Shown here one piece after another: positions 1-7,714 of a stretch of 21,642 bases of DNA; the stretch's first letter is position 1, and every line of letters starts with the position of its first letter. A program made the translations under genes and the position numbers. Under the pieces are notes generated by a model. It was given only the letters and a program-made list of their open reading frames with translations, searched no databases and had not been told where the DNA came from. The stretch spans positions 1 to 21,642 of the forward strand of contig JAEWMB010000003.1 of the NCBI GenBank assembly GCA_023457255.1. Reading direction: 5' to 3'. Origin of the DNA: Bacillota bacterium. Its GTDB lineage: Bacteria; Bacillota; Clostridia; Lachnospirales; Lachnospiraceae.

Positions 1-89
1 GCTGTAATTAAATAGATACAGATCCACAGTGCCTTTTCAAAATATATCAGAGATGGATTAAAATGCCCAGAGAATCTGGGAGAAAGGAA

Positions 90-121
90 TAATCCAATTA
101 CCATCTAAGATAATTGGATTA
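90..121. repeat. 11-bp perfect inverted repeat
   Basis: TAATCCAATTA at 90-100 and TAATTGGATTA at 111-121 are perfect reverse complements separated by 10 nt. A second small hairpin (CCCAGA/TCTGGG) lies at 66-80. The repeat lies just before the first gene and could be an operator or leader structure. There is no T-run, so it is not a classic terminator. Confidence 0.6.
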
Positions 122-131
122 TACGTGCTAT

Positions 132-716
132 ATGGATTTTATATTTACACTGCTGATTATTCTCAAAATAGTTATTGCAGTTACCATGAATATAAAGTTA
201 CTAGGAGATTTATCATTGGTTTCAAAGGAATACCATCACTTGACCTTAAATTATGCGGGTTTGGATGTACCACAGAATAGCTCGTTTAAATCTAGAATGG
301 ATTGGAAGAAGATAACGAATAAGAGGTCTAAACAATATCTGCTACAGCAAGAAGCTTATACTAATCTCTTTGGATTTCGCTGTGTTAATGATAGATTTTG
401 CATTGCAGTAGGTACATTCTACTCAGATAGAATTGGTGACGCACTTGATATTTATATGAAAAATGGTTCCGTACTGCAATGTATTGTTGGAGATATAAAA
501 GCAAATAAGGATACAGATAAAAAAAATCAGAAACACAATAGTGATAATAGTGTTATTGAATTTATTATTGATGACAAAGCTTTTATTGAGGCAAATGGTG
601 CAGCAATTTATGCCTCAGGCGATATCTCCAAAGTATGTGCTGATTTTCAAGGAGAAATAGAATATATAAGAAAGTATAACGATGTGAATATACTTGATCA
701 ATGGTATCTGGAATAA
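132..716 (+). CDS. unrecognised membrane-anchored protein
   Basis: The protein has about 194 residues, starts with one hydrophobic segment (roughly residues 2-20), and continues as a soluble, mostly hydrophilic domain, so an N-terminal anchor with an extracytoplasmic domain is likely. The open frame begins at a TTG at 114, inside the right arm of an inverted repeat and with no ribosome binding site. I therefore prefer the ATG at 132, though its own Shine-Dalgarno is weak; an ATG at 186 would remove most of the anchor. The central part (FCIAVGTFYSDRIGD, then LQCIVGDIKANKDTD, then VIEFIID) recalls small double-psi beta-barrel-like domains seen in clostridial exported proteins, but I cannot assign a family with confidence. 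It stands alone, with a ComFB gene converging from the right and no clear terminator between them. Confidence 0.6.
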   Translation: MDFIFTLLIILKIVIAVTMNIKLLGDLSLVSKEYHHLTLNYAGLDVPQNSSFKSRMDWKKITNKRSKQYLLQQEAYTNLFGFRCVNDRFCIAVGTFYSDRIGDALDIYMKNGSVLQCIVGDIKANKDTDKKNQKHNSDNSVIEFIIDDKAFIEANGAAIYASGDISKVCADFQGEIEYIRKYNDVNILDQWYLE

Positions 717-795
717 AAAACTGAGCTACCCATAATTTAGAAATAACCCAGCCATAAAAATTTATAACTATAACATTTTGAAGTGTCCTGTTATT

Positions 796-1071
796 TCAAT
801 ACTCATCATGTCTCGGATTACTCCCAACCAAAATAATCCCCTGTGTAATTGCTGTTATAACATTAGTCTCAAATTGAAGATCTAAGGAGTCAAGTTTTGT
901 TATCAACTCACCTTGTGTTGTTACCACATATTTTGCAGGCAGACGGTTTAGCGCGTAGGAAGCAATATCTAAGCGGCATTGCTCACATTTACAACAGTGG
1001 AAGGAATCGATAATATGATCTAATTGTTTAATTACGACATCCTCCATTAAATTATGAAATATCTTATTCAT
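796..1071 (-). CDS. ComFB-family protein
   Basis: This 91-residue cytoplasmic protein matches the late-competence ComFB family. It has an N-terminal NLMEDVV stretch, a cysteine cluster HCCKCEQC (C26, C27, C29, C32) followed by D-I-A-x-x-ALNRLPAKYV, and a C-terminal VITAITQGI helix. ComFB is named from the Bacillus comF operon, where its role is unclear; some homologues have been reported to bind cyclic dinucleotides. The longer open frame starts at 1140, but the ATG at 1071 has a good site (AGGGGGAT, 6-7 nt spacing) and matches the usual family start. No comFA or comFC partner is next to it, so it is a solitary copy. Confidence 0.85.
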   Translation of the reverse strand: MNKIFHNLMEDVVIKQLDHIIDSFHCCKCEQCRLDIASYALNRLPAKYVVTTQGELITKLDSLDLQFETNVITAITQGIILVGSNPRHDEY

Positions 1072-1127
1072 TGAAAATCCCCCTAAATACATATCATTGA
1101 CTGCTAATTTTAACAGCCCGATTTCAA

Positions 1128-1149
1128 GTGTAGTATACAATCACTACAC
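1128..1149. promoter_or_regulatory. inverted repeat upstream of comFB gene
   Basis: GTGTAGT (1128-1134) and ACTACAC (1143-1149) form perfect 7-bp arms around an 8-nt spacer, about 57 nt upstream of the ComFB start in the divergent gap. The dimension fits a dimeric regulator's operator. The regulator is unknown. Confidence 0.4.
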
Positions 1150-1225
1150 GAAATGCCCCCCCTGCATTCCTATGCCATATATCAATAATTTACCACTTAG
1201 CTAATTATTTGTAAAGAGTAGAACG

Positions 1226-1254
1226 TTGTTTTTTAATTTAGAGTTTGATATAAT
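1226..1254 (+). promoter_or_regulatory. sigma-A promoter of GtrA-like gene and rlmI
   Basis: A -35 box TTGTTT (1226-1231), a 17-nt spacer and a consensus -10 TATAAT (1249-1254) predict a start near 1261 and a leader of about 80 nt. No separate promoter is obvious before rlmI, so it probably drives both genes. Confidence 0.75.
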
Positions 1255-1342
1255 GGAAATTGTGGTAAAATTTAATAGAACCGGTATTTGATAAAACAAG
1301 GGCATCCTATCTATTGTTAGGAATGACGAAAGGATAGAAGTG

Positions 1343-1837
1343 ATGAATACAAAGAATGGAACTGAAGTGAAAGAAACTGAAGTGAAAGAAACTGAAGTGA
1401 AAGAAGCTGGCAGTATTGTAAATTTGTTTAAGAAATTTGTAAATCGGGAAACAGTTACCTATGCGATTGCAGGGGTATTAACAACATTGGTGAATTTGAT
1501 ATCCTTTGACTTAATCGCAAACAAGATGCATGTGAATGAACTCGTAGCCAATATAATTGCTTGGATATTAGCAGTTAGTTTCGCTTATGTAGTGAATAAC
1601 TTTTGGGTATTTCACAGTGGAGTAGGAAAAGAAAGCAAGGAAATTGAGAAAATTTTTAAGTTTTTTGGTGCAAGGTTAGTAACACTTGGTATTGAAGAAG
1701 CAGGAATTCTTTGCTTTGTTACCTGGCTGCAATTTAATAACATGCTTGTAAAGCTTGGATTGGCAGTTATTGTTATTATAGTAAATTATATTTTTAGTAA
1801 GCTGTATATTTTTAATAAGGACAAGGATGAAAAGTAA
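1343..1837 (+). CDS. GtrA-like small membrane protein
   Basis: This is a protein of 164 residues with four predicted membrane helices (about residues 37-57, 63-85, 103-124 and 130-150) in the GtrA/DPMS layout, including the ending INYIFSKLYIFNKD-type motif (here VNYIFSKLYIFNKD) before a charged tail. GtrA-family proteins are thought to move polyprenyl-linked sugars across the membrane for glycosylation of cell-surface polymers; the substrate cannot be told here. The ATG at 1343 is preferred over the GTG just before it because of spacing to AAAGGA. The N-terminus carries three copies of T-E-V-K-E encoded by a perfect 15-bp tandem repeat. It lies 29 nt before rlmI, probably co-transcribed. There is no adjacent glycosyltransferase. 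Confidence 0.85.
   Translation: MNTKNGTEVKETEVKETEVKEAGSIVNLFKKFVNRETVTYAIAGVLTTLVNLISFDLIANKMHVNELVANIIAWILAVSFAYVVNNFWVFHSGVGKESKEIEKIFKFFGARLVTLGIEEAGILCFVTWLQFNNMLVKLGLAVIVIIVNYIFSKLYIFNKDKDEK
1361..1405 (+). repeat. three perfect 15-bp tandem repeats inside GtrA-like gene
   Basis: ACTGAAGTGAAAGAA occurs three times in a row without mismatch, encoding TEVKE x3 in the cytoplasmic N-terminal tail. The unit is a multiple of three, so copy-number slippage would keep the reading frame. Confidence 0.95.
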
Positions 1838-1866
1838 TCTGTTAAGTCCACAGAAAGGGTTCAACA

Positions 1867-3069
1867 ATGGAGAAAGCTATCGTAACGTTAAAAAAAGGGG
1901 AAGGAAGATTTTTAAAATCAGGCGGCCTATGGATATTTGATAATGAAATCAGCGAGGTAAGTGGTGGTTATAAGAATGGAGATTTAATAACCGTACAGGA
2001 TTTTGATGGTTACTGTATGGGGACTGGTTTTATTAACGAGATATCTAAGATTAGAGTTAGGATGATGAGCAGAGTAAAAGATCAAGAAATTACGGAAGAA
2101 TTTCTTGAAAACCGTTTACGTTCTGCATGGGAGTATCGCAAAAAAACAGTGGACACCAGTAGCTGCCGTATTGTATTTGGGGAAGCTGATTTTCTGCCTG
2201 GTTTGGTTGTTGACAAATTCTCTGACGTTTTGGTAGTTCAATCACTGGCTCTTGGTATTGATCGTATGAAGGAGGTAATCATGCGATTATTAAAAGAGAT
2301 TCTGCAAGAGGATGGAATAGTAGTTCGTGGTGTATATGAACGAAGTGATGCAAAAGTAAGAACCCAAGAAGGTATGGAACGTAGGAAAGGTTTTCTTGGA
2401 GAGCCGTTTGATACTAACGTAATGATAACGGAAAATGGTGTTAAATACTATGTTGATGTGGAAGATGGTCAAAAGACAGGATTTTTCTTGGATCAAAAAT
2501 ATAATCGCCTGGCAATCCAGCGTCTCTGTAAGGACGCTAAAGTACTGGATTGTTTTACCCATACCGGCTCCTTTGCCTTGAATGCCGGAATTGGCGGAGC
2601 CAAAGAAGTGCTTGGTATTGATGCTTCTGAATTAGGTGTCTCTCAGGCGCAAAAGAATGCCAGATTAAATGGCTTGGAGAAGATTGTTCGTTTCCAATGT
2701 GAAGATGTTTTTGAGTTATTGCCGCACCTGGAGGAGGCTGGTGAGAAGTTTGACGTAATAATTCTTGACCCGCCTGCATTCACAAAGTCGAGAAGTTCAG
2801 TAAAGAATGCCATGAAAGGATACCGTGAGATTAATCTGCGGGCTATGAAATTAATTAAAGATGGCGGTTATCTTGCAACTTGCTCTTGTTCTCACTTTAT
2901 GACACCTGAGCTATTTACTGAGACAATTGGACAGGCTGCCAGAAATGTTCATAAACGTTTACGTCAGGTAGAATACCGTACACAATCGCCGGATCATCCA
3001 ATTTTATGGGCAGCAGACGAGTCATATTATTTGAAATTCTATATTTTCCAAGTATGTGAGGAAAAGTAA
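1867..3069 (+). CDS. rlmI: 23S rRNA (cytosine-C5) methyltransferase, RlmI family
   Basis: The 400-residue product is a full-length RlmI/YwbD-type class I SAM-dependent RNA methyltransferase, which in E. coli makes m5C1962 in 23S rRNA. An N-terminal PUA domain (about 1-70: FLKSGGLWIFDNEI and the GTGFINEISKIRVRMMSR strand) is followed by an RNA-binding linker and the Rossmann catalytic domain. GQKTGFFLDQ is at 201-210, SAM-binding motif I LDCFTHTGSFALNA at 227-240, the acidic motif II GIDAS at 250-254, catalytic DPPAF at 301-305, and CSCS at 339-342. The start has AAAGGG 7 nt upstream. It is the second gene of an operon behind the GtrA-like gene and ends before a strong terminator. Confidence 0.93.
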   Translation: MEKAIVTLKKGEGRFLKSGGLWIFDNEISEVSGGYKNGDLITVQDFDGYCMGTGFINEISKIRVRMMSRVKDQEITEEFLENRLRSAWEYRKKTVDTSSCRIVFGEADFLPGLVVDKFSDVLVVQSLALGIDRMKEVIMRLLKEILQEDGIVVRGVYERSDAKVRTQEGMERRKGFLGEPFDTNVMITENGVKYYVDVEDGQKTGFFLDQKYNRLAIQRLCKDAKVLDCFTHTGSFALNAGIGGAKEVLGIDASELGVSQAQKNARLNGLEKIVRFQCEDVFELLPHLEEAGEKFDVIILDPPAFTKSRSSVKNAMKGYREINLRAMKLIKDGGYLATCSCSHFMTPELFTETIGQAARNVHKRLRQVEYRTQSPDHPILWAADESYYLKFYIFQVCEEK

Positions 3070-3175
3070 TCGATAGAAATTTCCTAATAGTGTTCATACA
3101 GCCAAGTTAATTCCATTGAAATGGGGATAGTATGGAATTCTATAATGAAACAGGAATTTAAGACAGGTTATAGAA

Positions 3176-3222
3176 AAAAGTGGTGGTACTTCCTAGCGTT
3201 ACTTAGAAGTACCACCACTTTT
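3176..3222. terminator. bidirectional rho-independent terminator
   Basis: A 16-bp perfect stem (3176-3191 with 3207-3222, core AAGTGGTGGTACTT) and a 15-nt loop have A-tracts on the left and T-rich sequence on the right. It can end rlmI from the left and the propeller gene from the right. Confidence 0.9.
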
Positions 3223-3262
3223 CTTTCTATTTCATCCAAACAGAGGAAAATCTATGAGCGTA

Positions 3263-4288
3263 TTATTCAATGACCGGTGGGTGAAAGGTTCTAAGCTCAC
3301 CAGTATGCGGTTTATATGCATATACATTGGCTTTGTTATAATCACGAAAGAAGGTAAAGTTACTGGTACAACTTATTTGTTTATAATCACCTTCTAAAAT
3401 TACCTTTTTCTCCATCGTAACAAGGTCTAATTGTCCCAAATAATTATTATCCCCACCGTCTACCTGATAAAAGATGTAATTACCGTCCATGCTGATATTA
3501 TAAGTGGAGCAAAATTCATCAATCAGGATGGTCTTATTTTTCCCCTGATGGTCTATACGGCAGAGGGCATACTTGTCTTCTAAGGATATGTAGTATATAC
3601 CTTCCGGTCTTGCAATTGGCATATAGCAATTGGCATTTAATACTGTCTCGACTGTGTTATCTGTGGTATCCATGGCATAGATACTATGATCTACATCGGC
3701 ACCGGCAAAATACAAAGAACCTTCATAGTAGGAGGCGGGAAGAATTGGAGAATCGGATAATTTGGTTTTATTCTTTGCATCAATTCCTACACTATAAAAC
3801 TGAATTCCGGTTTTTGTTGTATAATGCTGATAGTAGATTGTATTTCCATATAAGGACAACAAACCGCTTGGCTCTTGATATAACTGAACGCTATTATTTC
3901 CAGTATCTTTATTAATTCGATAGATGCCGGAACAGTAAAAGAGGAAAATACTTTTTGTTGGTTTTTCTTTTGTATTATTTTCTCTGGAATAATAGATGTA
4001 ATGTTCATCAACGTTGATATAACGTGCTTTATCGTCGTTTATTTTCATAACGTTATTACATTCCAAATCCATACTGTATAAGGTTCCATCATCATTAAAA
4101 TTACTAAAATACACTCTGCCATCCTGTTCACAAAAGGTTCCGCCATTATACAAATTACCGGGGGTATTTCCAATGTAATCCTCCCTATTATAGTGTATTT
4201 TCTCATTTTGTTGGTAGAAGAGAACGCAGAATATTAGTATGGCAGAGGGAATTAGGATAACGAGAGTTCGCTTGATTTTTTTAGTCAT
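3263..4288 (-). CDS. membrane-anchored beta-propeller protein (DUF5050-like)
   Basis: This is a protein of 341 residues from the preferred ATG at 4288; a start at 4303 is open, but its ribosome site AAAGGATGG would sit on the start codon itself. A positively charged N-terminus and one hydrophobic helix (about residues 8-27) predict a membrane anchor with the rest outside. The body is made of repeated short blades of the type G-x-x-Y-F/Y-x-x-x-x-x-x-x-LYSMD, for example VYFSNFNDDGTLYSMDLE, IYYSRENN, IYYQHY, LYFAGADVDHSIYAMDTT, IYYISLEDKYALCRID and IFYQVDGGDNNYLGQLDL. This is the pattern of DUF5050 propellers of clostridia. Function is unknown; an extracytoplasmic sensing or binding role is inference. 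A 40-codon membrane peptide gene precedes it on the same strand. Confidence 0.8.
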   Translation of the reverse strand: MTKKIKRTLVILIPSAILIFCVLFYQQNEKIHYNREDYIGNTPGNLYNGGTFCEQDGRVYFSNFNDDGTLYSMDLECNNVMKINDDKARYINVDEHYIYYSRENNTKEKPTKSIFLFYCSGIYRINKDTGNNSVQLYQEPSGLLSLYGNTIYYQHYTTKTGIQFYSVGIDAKNKTKLSDSPILPASYYEGSLYFAGADVDHSIYAMDTTDNTVETVLNANCYMPIARPEGIYYISLEDKYALCRIDHQGKNKTILIDEFCSTYNISMDGNYIFYQVDGGDNNYLGQLDLVTMEKKVILEGDYKQISCTSNFTFFRDYNKANVYAYKPHTGELRTFHPPVIE

Positions 4289-4347
4289 CTTATTGTACAC
4301 CATCCTTTATTTATAACAATGAAGCGATTTACTTCCTTGCTTCTTTG

Positions 4348-4470
4348 CTACTTGTCTGCATTACCATTGATATAAGTACCAATTTCCCTATAGAAAGTTA
4401 AGATAAATAGAATTGTTCCGCAAAATAAGCCAGTCATTAATATAGATAGTGCAATGATTCCTTTTTTCAT
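4348..4470 (-). CDS. 40-residue small membrane protein
   Basis: This short frame is supported by a near-perfect ribosome site (GGAGGT at 4476-4481, 5 nt before the ATG). The peptide begins MKKGIIALSILMTGLFCG and has one long hydrophobic helix (about residues 4-25), then a short polar tail FYREIGTYINGNADK ending at TAG. It lies 59 nt upstream of the anchored propeller gene on the same strand, so the two are probably co-transcribed. I do not recognise a family. A cleaved signal-like sequence or a small partner subunit of the propeller protein is possible. Confidence 0.65.
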   Translation of the reverse strand: MKKGIIALSILMTGLFCGTILFILTFYREIGTYINGNADK

Positions 4471-4835
4471 AAAATACCTCCGTTTCTGCAGACTTGATAA
4501 AGTTAATCAGCTCTTTTCCTCGTATGCCCTATATAAATAATGTAAAGTACATAGGATACAAGTAGTATCGGCATAAATAAATTTCACTTTATGGGTAGAG
4601 TAACCCATTCATTCTTATCATATTCTTTTTTCATTCGTAGTTTCCTGCATATAACAGGAAACTTCTAGAAGTGTATAGCTTTATTGTAACAAAATTTATC
4701 AAGATGTAAAGTGAAAACAATAGTTTAAATGATGGAGAAAGCAATAATTCATGATTTACTTACAAGGAAGCAAAGATTTTGTTGAAAATTAAGGAAAGTA
4801 TAGATATAATAAGCGTTAAGAATGGAGGCGGTGAC
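4471..4835. other. divergent intergenic region with several inverted repeats
   Basis: The 365-nt gap between the small membrane peptide gene (-) and pheA (+) holds three symmetric elements: ATGGGT/ACCCAT at 4591-4608; AGTTTCCTG/CAGGAAACT with a 7-nt loop at 4639-4663; and the 12-bp palindrome ACTTCTAGAAGT at 4661-4672. The pheA promoter is at the right end. A minus-strand promoter for the peptide/propeller pair must lie here but none stands out. No T-box-like leader is visible before pheA. Confidence 0.5.
4782..4810 (+). promoter_or_regulatory. sigma-A promoter of pheA
   Basis: TTGAAA (4782-4787), a 17-nt spacer and TATAAT (4805-4810) predict a transcript start near 4817, only about 19 nt before the ATG at 4836. 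That leaves no room for an attenuator and excludes the longer open frame that begins at 4779. Confidence 0.85.
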
Positions 4836-5975
4836 ATGATAGACTTACAAAGAAGCAGAGAAGAAATTGACAAGATTGATGCAAAGATAGTGGAACTGTT
4901 TGAACAGCGAATGAAAATATCTAAGAATGTGGCAGAATATAAGATAAATACTGGTAAACCGGTTTTAGATAGAGAACGAGAGCAGCAAAAGCTTGCTGGT
5001 GTAGAAAGGCTTGCTAGTACAGATTATAACGGTCTGGCGGTAAGGGAACTTTTTTCACAGATAATGTCCATGAGCCGTAAGCTTCAATATACGATGATGA
5101 CTTATGATCAGGCAAGAGAGTTCCAGAAGATAACGGAGATACCCAAAAGTAAGGATACGACAATTGTGTATTTTGGTACAAAAGGCTCCTATTCAGAGCA
5201 GGCCATGGAAGAGTATTTTGGTTCTGAGGTCTCAAGTTATGGGGCATCTAGTTTTTATGAAGTTATGTCAAAAGTCGCTAATGGTGAAGCAGACTACGGT
5301 GTATTACCAATAGAGAATACAACTACTGGCGGAATTACAGATATTTATGATTTACTAGTGGAATTTGACAATTATATTGTAGCAGAACATGTACTTAAGA
5401 TAGACCAGGCGTTACTATCCCTGCCTGGTGCAAATCTATCAGAAATACGTACCGTATATTCTCACCCGCAGGGAATTCTTCAAAGCAGAAGGTTCTTAGA
5501 GCAGTATTCCAATATAAAGACAATAGAATACGGAAGTACCGCAGGTTGTGCTAAGAAAGTACTGGAGGATGGAGATATCACTCAGGCAGCAATAGCAAGT
5601 ATTCGTGCAGCAAACACATACGGGTTAGAGGTGCTGGCAAATAATATAAATTATGAAGCAGTGAATTCAACACGTTTTATTATAATTACCAAACAGCGTC
5701 AGTTTTGTGAAGGTTCCGACAAGATGAGTATATGTTTTACCCTTCCTCATGAAAGCGGTACTCTTTATAGTATGTTATCACATATTATTTATAATAATTT
5801 AAATATGTCAAAGATTGAGTCTCGCCCGATACCGGGAAAGAAGTTTGAATATCGTTTCTTTGTTGATTTTGACGGAGGTATCGAAGAAGCCTCTGTTATT
5901 AATACACTTCGAGGAATTGAAGCGGAAGCCTTGGATATCAAGATACTAGGTAATTATGTTGGAGTTGATTTCTAA
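4836..5975 (+). CDS. pheA: bifunctional chorismate mutase/prephenate dehydratase
   Basis: This 379-residue P-protein converts chorismate to prephenate and prephenate to phenylpyruvate in phenylalanine synthesis. Residues 1-85 are an AroQ-type chorismate mutase (LQRSREEIDKIDAKIVELFEQRM, then R/K-rich helices). Residues 109-285 are prephenate dehydratase, with FGTKGSYSEQA (113-123), GVLPIENTTTGGI (155-167), SHPQGILQSRRFL (209-221) and the STRF motif at 278-281. Residues 295-379 are an ACT domain with ESRP (328-331) for feedback inhibition by phenylalanine. The start is fixed by GGAGG at 4824-4828 and by the promoter position. It appears monocistronic. Confidence 0.94.
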   Translation: MIDLQRSREEIDKIDAKIVELFEQRMKISKNVAEYKINTGKPVLDREREQQKLAGVERLASTDYNGLAVRELFSQIMSMSRKLQYTMMTYDQAREFQKITEIPKSKDTTIVYFGTKGSYSEQAMEEYFGSEVSSYGASSFYEVMSKVANGEADYGVLPIENTTTGGITDIYDLLVEFDNYIVAEHVLKIDQALLSLPGANLSEIRTVYSHPQGILQSRRFLEQYSNIKTIEYGSTAGCAKKVLEDGDITQAAIASIRAANTYGLEVLANNINYEAVNSTRFIIITKQRQFCEGSDKMSICFTLPHESGTLYSMLSHIIYNNLNMSKIESRPIPGKKFEYRFFVDFDGGIEEASVINTLRGIEAEALDIKILGNYVGVDF

Positions 5976-6010
5976 TTAACTATGTTTTCATCATTTTTTC
6001 AAAATCTGAA

Positions 6011-6027
6011 CACAAATCGTACACAAA
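6011..6027 (+). promoter_or_regulatory. CACAAA direct repeat upstream of htrA
   Basis: CACAAA at 6011-6016 and again at 6022-6027 has an 11-bp period, the spacing used by OmpR/PhoB-type response regulators. A short palindrome TGATTT-G-AAATCA follows at 6071-6083. HtrA genes in Gram-positive bacteria are often under two-component envelope-stress control, but the actual regulator cannot be told. Confidence 0.3.
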
Positions 6028-6108
6028 CTATTGTTAAACTAAAGCCATAAGGTAAACAAAACAAATTCATTGATTTGAAATCAGATAGAGAAGAAAGGAG
6101 CATGACAT

Positions 6109-7641
6109 ATGAACGATATAAAGAATGAGGACGGCGGCTTATTTCGCCAGGATAATATTAGGGAAGAAAACAATTCGGTGGAACCGGTGGAGATATCTTA
6201 TGAACCCCCTAATTTTATCATGTTGGATAGTGCTGTTAGAGAAGAAAAATTAGTTGAGCGGGAAGCATTGGAAAGTTCAGAAGAACAAGAATCCTGCTTA
6301 AACTCACAGGATACAAATCAAGAGGAAACGAAAATTCAGCAGGTTCCGAATCCGGAATTCAAAGTGACAGCTTTTGAGGAAGAAGATAAGAATAAAGTTG
6401 CTAAAAAACAAAAGACAGACAGGGGTAAGAAATTTTTAAAGAAGTCTGCAGCACTTGTATCAGCGGCAGTAGTATTTGGTGCTGTAGCAGGAGTTGTATT
6501 TAATAGTGTTTCTATAGGCAGTAAAAATGAAGGGGTGATTGGTATGAAACCGATCGATGAGAAAGCAGGAATAGCAGATCATGAGATTACCCCTAGTCCG
6601 GATGATACAAACGATGGTAATATCGTACAAACAGGATTATCTGAGGTTAGTGCAACAGATGTATCCGGTGTAGTTGAAAATGTTATGCCTGCAATAGTAG
6701 CGATTAATTGTTCTGCAACTCAGACACAATATGATTTTTTTGGCAGAGGTTACAATCGCGAGATTTCCGGTAGTGGTTCTGGATTTATCATTGGTCAAAA
6801 TAATAAAGAGATACTAATTGCAACCAATAATCATGTGGTAGCGGGTGCAACAGCAATTGAAATTATATTTAATGATGATTCTAAGGTGGCTGCAGCCATT
6901 AAAGGTACGGAGCCTTCCTCAGACTTAGCAGTAGTAGCTGTTAATATAGATGATTTAACAGAGGAGACAAAGGGAAATATTAAGGTTGCAACCTTAGGTA
7001 ATTCGGATAATATAAAAACTGGTGAGATGGCAATTGCAATCGGTAACGCACTTGGATATGGACAATCCGTAACGGTTGGTTATATTAGTGCATTAAACCG
7101 TGAGGTTTCCGTTGATGATGTAACCCTAAACCTTATCCAGACAGATGCAGCAATCAATCCTGGTAATAGTGGTGGGGCGTTAATCAATGCCAAAGGTGAG
7201 GTAGTTGGTATTAACTCTGTCAAATATGCCGATACCAATGTAGAAGGTATCGGATATGCAATTCCTATCTCTCATGCGATTCCTATCATCAACGATTTGA
7301 TGAACCGTGAAGAGCTTGAGGAAAGTCAGATGGCTTACCTTGGGATATCCGGAAAAAATGTAGAAAAGTCTTATGCGGAAGCATTTAATATGCCAGTCGG
7401 AGTTTATGTATACACCATTGCAGAGGGGAGTGCTGCTGAGAAAGCAGGATTAAACCAGGGAGATATCATTACTGCCTTTAACGGAAGAACGGTTTCTGAT
7501 ATGAGTGAGTTAATGACGATTCTTAAGTATACAAAAGGTGGTACCGAAGCAATCTTAACTGTAAACGTACTTGAAAATGGTGAATATGTAGAAAAGGAGA
7601 TTTCGGTAACCTTAGGATTTCGTACAGATTCTTCAAAATAA
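6109..7641 (+). CDS. htrA: HtrA/DegP-type membrane-anchored serine protease with PDZ domain
   Basis: The 510-residue quality-control protease has a long acidic cytoplasmic N-terminus (1-100), a basic stretch followed by one membrane helix (about 112-131), and an extracytoplasmic trypsin-like domain. The catalytic triad is readable as H242 in ATNNHVVAG, D272 in SSDLAVV and S354 in NPGNSGGAL. A single PDZ domain occupies about 405-505 (YLGISG, GVYVYTIAEGSAAEKAGLNQGDIITAFNG). It should degrade or refold damaged proteins outside the membrane. The start has AAAGGAG about 10 nt upstream. No cssRS-like two-component genes are adjacent. Confidence 0.93.
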   Translation: MNDIKNEDGGLFRQDNIREENNSVEPVEISYEPPNFIMLDSAVREEKLVEREALESSEEQESCLNSQDTNQEETKIQQVPNPEFKVTAFEEEDKNKVAKKQKTDRGKKFLKKSAALVSAAVVFGAVAGVVFNSVSIGSKNEGVIGMKPIDEKAGIADHEITPSPDDTNDGNIVQTGLSEVSATDVSGVVENVMPAIVAINCSATQTQYDFFGRGYNREISGSGSGFIIGQNNKEILIATNNHVVAGATAIEIIFNDDSKVAAAIKGTEPSSDLAVVAVNIDDLTEETKGNIKVATLGNSDNIKTGEMAIAIGNALGYGQSVTVGYISALNREVSVDDVTLNLIQTDAAINPGNSGGALINAKGEVVGINSVKYADTNVEGIGYAIPISHAIPIINDLMNREELEESQMAYLGISGKNVEKSYAEAFNMPVGVYVYTIAEGSAAEKAGLNQGDIITAFNGRTVSDMSELMTILKYTKGGTEAILTVNVLENGEYVEKEISVTLGFRTDSSK

Positions 7642-7657
7642 TGAAATAGACTAGCAC

Positions 7658-7712
7658 AAATCCCCCTCGATTCGATATACTATGTAGTGTAATGTGAATT
7701 GAAGGGGGATTT
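7658..7712 (+). promoter_or_regulatory. long stem that contains the ribosome site of the next gene
   Basis: AAATCCCCCT (7658-7667) pairs perfectly with AGGGGGATTT (7703-7712), and past a one-base bulge six further pairs are possible (CGATTC with GAATTG-type sequence, one wobble). The right arm is the Shine-Dalgarno of the lipoprotein gene (ATG at 7715). There is no T-run, so it is not a terminator. A TATACT -10-like box sits in the loop at 7676-7681. Confidence 0.5.
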
Positions 7713-7714
7713 CA

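Noticed and set aside
4779..4835. Upstream extension of pheA to the first in-frame start
   Set aside because: It overlaps the pheA -35/-10 promoter and lacks a ribosome site, whereas the ATG at 4836 has GGAGG at proper distance.
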